DNA of 13,475 nt from assembly GCA_937877295.1 (NCBI GenBank), contig CALFIV010000391.1, forward strand, positions 1-13,475, in the 5' to 3' direction. A model generated the notes under the pieces. That model was given only the letters and a program-made list of their open reading frames with translations, did no database searches and was not told where the DNA came from. The position numbers were made by a program, and so were the translations under genes. Positions 1 through 5,845 of this stretch are shown piece after piece. Source of the DNA: an uncultured Clostridia bacterium. GTDB lineage: Bacteria > Bacillota_A > Clostridia > Christensenellales > CAG-138. Every line of letters starts with the position of its first letter. The stretch's first letter is position 1.

Positions 1-1143
1 AACCGTTGCCCCACTGACGGTGTTTGTCCCGTCGGAAACTGTAGCCGTCTGTCCCGTGAACGCGGTGTACTCAGCACTGTTCAGGGGGAAACTGTAGCTT
101 GCCGTGGCAAAGCTCGTCGTTGTCGAAGTCTTTACGTTGCCGGTCGGAGTGCTCCAATAGTATGTAGTGCTGCTCGGACCATTGTAGTTCACGCTGATGG
201 CTGTAATTCTAATCTGTCCGTTCGATGCACTTCCTGAGTTACCCACAGTGAATTCGGCTGAAGAGCCCGACACGCTGACTGCCGTTCCGCTCGTAAGTCT
301 TGTGGAGCTATAGTTCAGCGTACCGCTATTGGAAACTGTAAAGGTAAACGTCACGGAAGTCAGTTCTCCGCTTGCCGTGCTGATAGTTACCTTTCCGGTT
401 TCGGCCTGATATATTCGCCAGTCACTATAGTATTTACCGGAATTTGTACCATCGTTACACGTAGCCGTGACATTTTCGTCAATCTGAACCGTCTTCTGGC
501 TTGCAGATGAAGTATTTCCCCATCCGTTTGCTGTAGCATATTCTGACATCGTAACGCTTGCCGTCTGTGCGCTGGAGCCGCCGCTGCTCTCTGTCCTTGT
601 ATATACAGGATAGAGGGTTATGTCAGCTGACGGGCTGTATGCGCCTGCGTTGATGATAGTCGGAGCCGTCGTCGTCTCCGTAGGAACGTTGGTTGCGCTC
701 CATCCGGCAAAAGTATAGCTGCCAATGGCATCGCGCACGGGCAGTGTGACACCATCGCCAACGGATTCCTCCTCAAGTTCAGTATTGTCATCCCCAAGAG
801 TTACAGTGTAAGTCTGACCGCTGCCTGTTGACTGGTAGGTTACGCTTATCTTGGAGAGATACAGCCTTGAAGAAGTAGTGGTCCCGAAGCATGCAAAAGT
901 GATGTACTGGGTGGAAAGATCGCTTACAGTGTAGTCGGTGCTGGCACTCAGGGAGTGGTCGCTGACGTCAAAGGAAGACTTTGCAGGAGTAGTGCTGCCC
1001 GGGTCGGTTGAAGAAACCATATAACCCGTTGTTGTAGCCATCGTGCTGCTAATAGTTGCACTGGTAATCTCGTAGCCATCAGACACTCCTATCACGATGT
1101 AGCCTCCCGTCGCGCCGCTTGAGTTCTGCCACGGTGTCGCCGT
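1..1143 (-). CDS. Thr/Ser-rich bacterial surface protein, fragment lacking both ends
   Basis: An uninterrupted minus-strand frame of about 381 codons enters near 1143 and leaves the window at base 1. The translation is rich in Thr, Ser, Gly and Tyr with very few Lys or Arg, as in extracellular beta-sandwich adhesins. I see two copies of one module. The first (about 1143-830) ends in SKISVTY and the second (about 555-180) ends in TAISVNY. Between them (about 825-590) is a segment with the pattern TYTVTL...YTFAGWSA...ITLYPVY, which resembles the InlB B / Listeria-Bacteroides repeat. No signal peptide, promoter or convincing start is present. The frame continues upstream to a TGA at 1303-1305, but the residues beyond about 1143 look like out-of-frame TIR coding sequence. 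An ATG at 1177-1179 with a GGAG seven bases upstream could start it, but would give no export signal. Its function, probably adhesion or carbohydrate contact, is inference. GC content looks lower than in the rest of the window. Confidence 0.75.
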
Positions 1144-1291
1144 GCCCCGTGGGATACCAGATGCGGCAGCCGCGCTCATAAAGACGCTCCAAAAGCGGAC
1201 GCAGTCGCTTTGCGTCCGCCGCGGAAAAGCAAAAAAAGATAAACGGTTGATTGCCGGTATACGGCGGAAAAACCTCCGAAAACCTCGCCAT
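1079..1291 (-). pseudogene. TIR-domain protein, 5' fragment only
   Basis: The ATG at 1289-1291 has an AGGAGG-type ribosome site six bases upstream and a promoter at 1342-1370, so the 5' end looks genuine. Residues 16-47 read like the start of a TIR domain: a hydrophobic strand (PFIFFCFSAAD), a helix (AKRLRPLLERLYERG), then a second strand (CRIWYPTG). This follows the common bacterial order strand A, helix A, strand B. TIR domains are about 130 residues, and bacterial ones often cleave NAD+ or act in signalling and defence. Here the frame stops after 70 residues, and the last 10 or so (after about 1105) look random. The expected strand C, catalytic Glu and later helices are absent. From about 1143 leftward the DNA instead encodes a surface protein in another frame. 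The fragment is therefore truncated by rearrangement or by an assembly join. The TIR call rests on pattern recognition of a short stretch. Confidence 0.6.
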
Positions 1292-1341
1292 CCGGATCCT
1301 CCTCACACGTTCTGCTATCGCTTCTGTTCCTATAATTGTTA

Positions 1342-1370
1342 ATTGTATATGCAACCATTGTTTCCGTCAA
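1342..1370 (-). promoter_or_regulatory. Sigma-A promoter of the TIR gene
   Basis: On the minus strand a -35 TTGACG (1370-1365) is followed after exactly 17 bases by a -10 TACAAT (1347-1342). The predicted start of transcription is near 1335, which gives a leader of about 44 bases before the ATG at 1291. The region is locally AT-rich compared with its surroundings. There is no TGn extended -10. Confidence 0.7.
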
Positions 1371-1540
1371 TCCCAGACGCGAAAAATGTACGAAATATCT
1401 TGATTTTTCGGGTCTAATGTCATGCAATGCGCACACTTTACGTTCCGACGATTCCGCGCTTCTTGACCACCTGAAATCAGTTCTCAATCAGCGCAAGAAA
1501 AAGCGCATCCCTGCACCTCCAAGCATCTGTTTTGATGTTC
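1371..1540. other. Intergenic spacer without a recognisable gene
   Basis: Together with the flanking promoter and terminator this makes up the 363-base gap between the WYL regulator and the TIR fragment. Frames crossing it lack start sites with ribosome binding sequences and do not resemble known proteins. Apart from a weak imperfect hairpin at about 1391-1410 I see no RNA element, repeat or attachment site. Confidence 0.5.
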
Positions 1541-1580
1541 AAAAAATATGCAGAGAAAACGCTCTGCTTTCTCCGCATAT
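1541..1580 (-). terminator. Intrinsic terminator of the deacylase/WYL operon
   Basis: Read on the minus strand, bases 1580-1568 pair with 1558-1546 in a 13-bp stem with one G-U pair and a 9-base loop. Six T follow directly (1546-1541, partly overlapping the stem end). It lies about 75 bases past the WYL stop codon at 1655. The opposite strand lacks a T-run, so the terminator is oriented for leftward transcription. Confidence 0.85.
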
Positions 1581-1654
1581 CTTTAGCCCTTACTGCGATA
1601 CCCGATATGGTTTGTTTGCTTCCTTATCGGTGTCCCGCAATGGTCGGCTTTTTA

Positions 1655-2629
1655 TTATGCATTTCTGACACGGTCGAGATGCCGGAAAAACGCCTCTCGC
1701 ACGGACTGCGGGCTTTGAATGCGCAACGTGCCGCCGAGCGCTGTCACCCATCCGAAGAATTGCTCCGAGACCGCTACGCGCACGAATGCCGAAAAGCCGG
1801 CCTCCGTTGCGTGCAGGGAAACGTCGCTGCCGAACCGGTCGACGATGACGCCGATCATGTTCTGATCGCAATCAAGTACCACGTCGGTTTCTTCGCCTGC
1901 GAACATCGAAAAATTGCGGCTCGTATATTGCGTCATATCGAGCGCGTCGAACGCCTCTTTCCCTTTGCGCGCGGCGTCGGAAACACGGATCGCGGTCATC
2001 TTGTCGACGCGATAGTGCTTAATCTTTTCATCCGCGGCGTCATAGCCGATCAGATAATAGTATTCGTCGTCCCACACAAGCGCATAGGGGCTGATGCAGT
2101 AGCGCGAACCGTTTTTCCGCGGGACGCGTTTTTTGTTGAGATCGTACTGCCAGTACAGAAACGTGATCTCGCGGTCGTCGCCGATCGCGCTGTGGATGGC
2201 GTCGATGTTGTAGAAGATCGATTCGTTATCCGACTTGCCGCGATCCGTTACATAAAGCTGCCGCTTCAAAAGCGCTGCCTCACTGCGGCTTTGGAGCGCC
2301 GCAAGCTTTTTAATCAGCCGGTTCGTCTTTTTGACCGACAGAAACCGTGCTGCCTGCACGCTGTCCGCAAGCATCTTGAGCTCCGCCGCTTCAAACGGAC
2401 GCGTCGCAAGATAGTAGCCCTTTTTCTTGCCGACCGAGACCGACTCGATGTCCACGCCGTATTCCGAAAGCGTCAGAAGATCGTCTGTCACGCTCTTGCG
2501 CTCGGCATGGATGCCCTCGCGCTTCAGCCGTTCAATGATATCCGAAACCGTCAGCGGATGCAGTTCATCCGTCTCATTCAGCCAGTCCCGGATCAAAAGG
2601 ATCTTGAATTTCTGGTTTTCGTGTTTCAT
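1655..2629 (-). CDS. WYL-domain transcriptional regulator (YafY/DeoR-like)
   Basis: A 324-residue predicted DNA-binding regulator of the HTH-WYL type. Residues about 5-62 form a winged helix (TVSDIIERL, then RKSVTDDLLTLSEYGVDI). Residues about 145-215 match the WYL domain: EITFLYW, then the ISPYALVWDDEYYYLIGYD strand pair, then HYRVDKM. Residues about 248-322 match the C-terminal WCX extension (DRFG ... VSEQFFGWVTALG ... REAF). WYL domains bind nucleotides or nucleic acids and often tune stress, DNA damage or defence genes; the ligand here is unknown. The ATG at 2627-2629 has GGGAG five bases upstream. The preceding deacylase stop codon is 12 bases away, so the two genes are very likely co-transcribed, and a terminator follows at 1541-1580. 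Length is normal for the family. Whether it regulates its own operon or distant genes cannot be told from the sequence. Confidence 0.9.
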   Translation of the reverse strand: MKHENQKFKILLIRDWLNETDELHPLTVSDIIERLKREGIHAERKSVTDDLLTLSEYGVDIESVSVGKKKGYYLATRPFEAAELKMLADSVQAARFLSVKKTNRLIKKLAALQSRSEAALLKRQLYVTDRGKSDNESIFYNIDAIHSAIGDDREITFLYWQYDLNKKRVPRKNGSRYCISPYALVWDDEYYYLIGYDAADEKIKHYRVDKMTAIRVSDAARKGKEAFDALDMTQYTSRNFSMFAGEETDVVLDCDQNMIGVIVDRFGSDVSLHATEAGFSAFVRVAVSEQFFGWVTALGGTLRIQSPQSVREAFFRHLDRVRNA

Positions 2630-2641
2630 ACTTGCTCCCTC

Positions 2642-4216
2642 TTATAGTACCGTACCGCCGCAAGCGCCTGTGCATTGTCCGTGTTCGATCGCAGCTTTGC
2701 CGTTTACCAGCACCGTCTCCATCCCTGTGCAGCATTGCCGCGGATCGTCATACGTCGCGCGATCGTGTACGCAATCCGGATCGAAGACCAAAAGGTCCGC
2801 ATCCGCGCCGACCTCGATGCGTCCCTTCTTGCGCAGCGCGTAGCGGTCGGCGGGCATGCGCGTCATCTTATGAATCGCCTCCGCAAGCGAAAGCGCGTGC
2901 AGCTCTTTGACAAACCGCTCCAGTATATGCACAAACGTACCGCATACGCGCGGATGCGGATCGCCCTCGGTGGGATACGTTGCGTCCGAGATCACATACG
3001 AAAACGGCGCTTGATAGATCGCCGCAATATCGCGTTCATCGGTCAGCCGGTCGATCATCGTGACCGCGCACCTTTCCCGCGCAAGCAGATCCGCCGCAAA
3101 CCGCCAAGCCTCGCCGTCCCCTGCGGCCTCCGCAACGGTTTTGTCCAAGAATTGCCGATCCTCCTCGCACCGCACCGAGGAGATGCGGATGTTCTCCCAG
3201 CCGATCAGCATGGCATAATTGTCAAAATCGCGGCCGGTCTCGAGCCGCCGCTTCAGAAGCGCAAGCTGCTGCGGATCGCAAAGCCGCTTTGCGATCGCCT
3301 CCGTGCCGCCCGCTAAGAATTCCGGCGGCAGTACATGCATCAGCTGCGTGCTGCCCGCGGTATACGGATACGCGTCGCACTGTACGTCGACCCCGTCCTC
3401 ACGCGCAAGGCGGATGCGGTCGAGCGCTTGATGGATCAGACCGCCCCATTGCGCCTTGCCGGTCGCCTTCAGATGGCTGATCTGCAAGGGTACGTTCAGC
3501 TCCCGCGCAACACGGATCACCTCGTCGATCGAATCAAGCAGATGCATGGCTTCGCTGCGCATGTGCGCCGAAAGGACGACGCGCGTCCCTCCAATCGGCG
3601 CGAGCGCGCGAATCAGTTCGTCCGTACCGAAAAAGCATTCCGGTGCGTATCCGAGCCCCAGCGACACACCGCGCGCGCCGTCGGCAAGCATTTGTTCCAA
3701 GCCCGCATGGACCGCACGCAGGTCTTCGTTGGACAGCGCCGGCGCAAAGCCTGCCGTGTGGGTACGGATCGTGCCGAGGCCTGCGAGCATGCCGGCATGG
3801 ATCGGCATCGGACGTGTACGCAAAGCGCTTTGATATGCCGCAAGACGTTCGGTCGGAATGTCACCCAAATCGCCGGTGATCGGACGCAGATACGCCGCCG
3901 ACGCTTCGGAAAACCGGCCTCCGATCGGCGCGATGGAGACGCCGCAGTTGCCGTTCATAATCGAGGTTAAGCCCTGCTTCAGCTCCGCTTCTCCGAAGCC
4001 TTCCCGAAAGATCGCCGCATCCGCATGCCGGTGCATGTCCAAAAACCCGGGCGTGACCGTCTTACCCGACGCGTCCGTGACCGTTTTTGCGCATGCCGCT
4101 TTGAGATCGCCGATTGCCGCGATCGTTTTGCCGCACACGCCGACGTCTGCGCGATACGCCGGTTTGCCGCTGCCGTCTATGACGCTTCCGTTTTTGATGA
4201 TCCGATCAAATTCCAC
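2642..4216 (-). CDS. N-acyl-D-amino-acid deacylase (D-aminoacylase-type amidohydrolase)
   Basis: A 524-residue metal-dependent amidohydrolase of the D-aminoacylase family, which hydrolyses N-acyl-D-amino acids to the free D-amino acid and a carboxylate. The family layout is complete: an N-terminal beta-sandwich strand (IIKNGSVIDGSG, residues 6-17), metal-site His62-x-His64 in GFLDMHRHAD, and bridging Cys91 in NGNCGVS. These are followed by His218 in SAHMRSE, His248 in QISHLK, the DAYPYTAGST loop at 281-290, and Asp411 ahead of the family segment HPRVCGTF. The C-terminus returns to the beta-sandwich (GADADLLVFDPD ... VLVNGKAA). No signal peptide is present, so it is cytoplasmic. Translation starts at GTG 4216, because no other start codon precedes the conserved first strand. 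No good ribosome site precedes it; the promoter predicts a transcript beginning at this very base. Exact substrate is not determinable; some relatives act on dipeptides or other cyclic amides. Confidence 0.88.
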   Translation of the reverse strand: MEFDRIIKNGSVIDGSGKPAYRADVGVCGKTIAAIGDLKAACAKTVTDASGKTVTPGFLDMHRHADAAIFREGFGEAELKQGLTSIMNGNCGVSIAPIGGRFSEASAAYLRPITGDLGDIPTERLAAYQSALRTRPMPIHAGMLAGLGTIRTHTAGFAPALSNEDLRAVHAGLEQMLADGARGVSLGLGYAPECFFGTDELIRALAPIGGTRVVLSAHMRSEAMHLLDSIDEVIRVARELNVPLQISHLKATGKAQWGGLIHQALDRIRLAREDGVDVQCDAYPYTAGSTQLMHVLPPEFLAGGTEAIAKRLCDPQQLALLKRRLETGRDFDNYAMLIGWENIRISSVRCEEDRQFLDKTVAEAAGDGEAWRFAADLLARERCAVTMIDRLTDERDIAAIYQAPFSYVISDATYPTEGDPHPRVCGTFVHILERFVKELHALSLAEAIHKMTRMPADRYALRKKGRIEVGADADLLVFDPDCVHDRATYDDPRQCCTGMETVLVNGKAAIEHGQCTGACGGTVL

Positions 4217-4222
4217 GCGCCT

Positions 4223-4251
4223 ATTGTAACACCGTTTTCCGCTCGTTGCAA
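4223..4251 (-). promoter_or_regulatory. Extended -10 promoter, predicts a leaderless deacylase mRNA
   Basis: A -35 TTGCAA (4251-4246), 17-base spacer and -10 TACAAT (4228-4223) with an upstream TG at the extended -10 position. Counting +1 seven bases after the last base of the -10 puts it on G4216, the first base of the GTG start codon. The 5-base half-sites TTCCG and CGGAA (plus strand, 4237-4241 and 4262-4266) form a loose inverted repeat around the -35. They could be part of an operator for the IclR protein encoded just upstream, but this is weak. Confidence 0.75.
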
Positions 4252-4269
4252 TCCCATAAATCGGAACGC

Positions 4270-4295
4270 AAAAAGAGCTTCCGTACGAAAGCCCT
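4270..4295 (-). terminator. Intrinsic terminator after the IclR gene
   Basis: On the minus strand bases 4295-4287 pair with 4282-4274 (9 bp including two G-U pairs) around a GTAC loop, and five T follow at 4274-4270. It begins 12 bases after the IclR stop codon at 4307 and ends before the deacylase promoter. It separates the pheST-nadE-iclR transcript from the deacylase operon. Confidence 0.8.
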
Positions 4296-4306
4296 TCTTT
4301 TTATGC

Positions 4307-5077
4307 TTATTTGCGCCAGCCGAGTGCCAGCGAGACGGACGCTGCGGCTTCCTTGACAAGCGCGGTTGCGGCACGGAATTCATCCGAGTCGATGCGGCGG
4401 AACATACCGATCAGCCCCAAGGCGTACTGCACCGTGCCTTTGTGCGTATGAATCGGCGCGGCAACGCCGCGGATTCCGACGCGGAACTCGCCGTTTTCGA
4501 TGGCAAAGCCCTGTGCGCGCACGGTTTGAAGCTCCGCTTCCAGCTGTTCGAACGACGTCGCAGTGTGCGGCGTAAATGCCTGTACATGCGCTTCGAAGAT
4601 GCGCCTGACGCTCGCAATCGGCTGCGCGGCTAAAAGGACCTTGCCCTGTGCGGTACAGAACGACGGCAGATGCCGCCCGGTTTCGGATACGATGTGAAAG
4701 CTGCTGTCCGGCTCAGCGTGATCGAGAATCAGCACTTCGCCGCGGTCGAGCATCGAAACGGCCGCCGATTCATTGGTCTCAGTAACAAGCCGCTTCATCG
4801 GCTCGCGGCAGAGCGACAGGATGTTGCGCATGCTCTGCACAGCGCTGCCGTATTCGAACAGGCGAACGCCGAGCGCATAGCGGCCGGTTTCATCATTTTG
4901 CTCCACAAAGCCGACGCTGCGCATGGAGCACAAAAGCCCGTAGGTCGTGCTCTTTGCCCAGCCGAGCGTGTTTGCGATCTCGGTCAGCGCCAGCGGGCGC
5001 TTCGCTTCGGCGAGCAGATCTAAGATTGCGCTTGCCTTTTCAATCGACCGGACCGGATTGCCGTCTCGTTCCTTCAT
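4307..5077 (-). CDS. IclR-family transcriptional regulator
   Basis: A 256-residue helix-turn-helix regulator of the IclR family, of typical length. Residues about 9-72 form the winged helix: RSIEKASAILDLLAEAKRPL is the classic family opening, then LTEIANTLGWAKSTTYGLL as the HTH, then a wing ending RYALGVRLFEYG. Residues about 85-253 match the effector-binding domain (ESAAVSMLDRGEVLILD, the CTAQGKVLLA motif, GEFRVGIRGVAAPIH). Such proteins usually sense a small metabolite and control a neighbouring catabolic gene. The adjacent D-aminoacylase, transcribed downstream from its own promoter, is the obvious candidate target, though this is inference. The ATG at 5075-5077 lies seven bases from the nadE stop, and a GAGG that overlaps that stop codon serves as ribosome site. 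This suggests coupled translation as the last gene of the pheST-nadE transcript. A terminator follows directly. Confidence 0.92.
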   Translation of the reverse strand: MKERDGNPVRSIEKASAILDLLAEAKRPLALTEIANTLGWAKSTTYGLLCSMRSVGFVEQNDETGRYALGVRLFEYGSAVQSMRNILSLCREPMKRLVTETNESAAVSMLDRGEVLILDHAEPDSSFHIVSETGRHLPSFCTAQGKVLLAAQPIASVRRIFEAHVQAFTPHTATSFEQLEAELQTVRAQGFAIENGEFRVGIRGVAAPIHTHKGTVQYALGLIGMFRRIDSDEFRAATALVKEAAASVSLALGWRK

Positions 5078-5084
5078 ACCCGCC

Positions 5085-5828
5085 TCACGCGTTCGGGTCG
5101 TACGGGAAGGTCTGCATCAGCTCGAGCTTGAAGAGATTTGCCTTATGCTTGCGGTCGATCAGCGCTTTCGTCTCGGGATCGTCGATCTCACCGGTGCGGA
5201 TATAGCGGTCGAGCACCGCATAGGTAAAGCCGAGGTTGTCCTCGTCTGTCTTGCCGCAAAGCCCGTCGCTCGGGACTTTATGTACGAACATGTCGGGAAG
5301 GCCGAGGTATGTGCCTAGCGCCTTGACCTCGGCGACCGTCAGCTTGCCCAGCGGGCACACGTCGCCGACGGAATCGCCGTAGCGCGTGGAATAGCCGACC
5401 CAGTCCTCGGAAAGATTGCAGGTATTGATGACGCGGCCGTTATACGACTGCGACACGGCATAGAGCGTGCTCATGCGGATGCGCGGCGCAAGATTGATAT
5501 ACGCCTGATCGGAGAGCGTTACGCCCGCGGTCTTTGCCGCCTCCACCACGCCGTTGTAGGCGTCTTTGATGTTGACGACAAACGAGCGGATGCCGAGATG
5601 CCTGACCAGCGCTTCGGAAACGTCAATGTCGTACTGGTCGCCATTGGGCATCAGTACGCCGATAACGCGATCCGCACCGAGCGCCGCCACGCAGAGTGCC
5701 GCCGTGACCGAGCTGTCCTTGCCCCCGGAGATGCCGATGACTGCGTTGCAGCCCGGACCGTTGTCCAGAAACCACTGATTCAGCCAGTTGACGAGATCTT
5801 CCTTGACCTGTTTGACGTTGAATGCCAT
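5085..5828 (-). CDS. nadE: NAD(+) synthetase, ammonia-dependent single-domain type
   Basis: A 247-residue NAD synthetase that converts nicotinate adenine dinucleotide (NaAD), ATP and ammonia to NAD+, the last step of NAD synthesis. The ATP-pyrophosphatase P-loop SGGKDS is at residues 34-39. The NaAD-binding region reads NTCNLSEDWVGYSTRYGDS, followed by GDVCPLGKLTVAEVKALG, and the C-terminal part has the expected VPSDGLCGKTDEDNLGF. There is no N-terminal glutaminase (nitrilase) domain, so it should depend on free ammonia or on a separate amidotransferase. The ATG at 5826-5828 is preceded by AGGAAGG at a good distance. It follows pheT by 17 bases and precedes iclR by 7 bases without an internal terminator or promoter that I can see. 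It therefore probably shares the pheS transcript. Confidence 0.95.
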   Translation of the reverse strand: MAFNVKQVKEDLVNWLNQWFLDNGPGCNAVIGISGGKDSSVTAALCVAALGADRVIGVLMPNGDQYDIDVSEALVRHLGIRSFVVNIKDAYNGVVEAAKTAGVTLSDQAYINLAPRIRMSTLYAVSQSYNGRVINTCNLSEDWVGYSTRYGDSVGDVCPLGKLTVAEVKALGTYLGLPDMFVHKVPSDGLCGKTDEDNLGFTYAVLDRYIRTGEIDDPETKALIDRKHKANLFKLELMQTFPYDPNA

Positions 5829-5845
5829 ACGTACCTTCCTTTCTT

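Noticed and set aside
1177..1179. ATG with GGAG seven bases upstream as start of the surface protein
   Set aside because: The residues between it and about 1143 come from out-of-frame TIR coding DNA, and the product would lack an export signal.
1532..2647. Plus-strand open frame of 371 codons opposite the WYL regulator
   Set aside because: It is a shadow of the regulator's codon usage. The product is rich in Arg, His and Val without domain signs, and it lacks a ribosome site and promoter.
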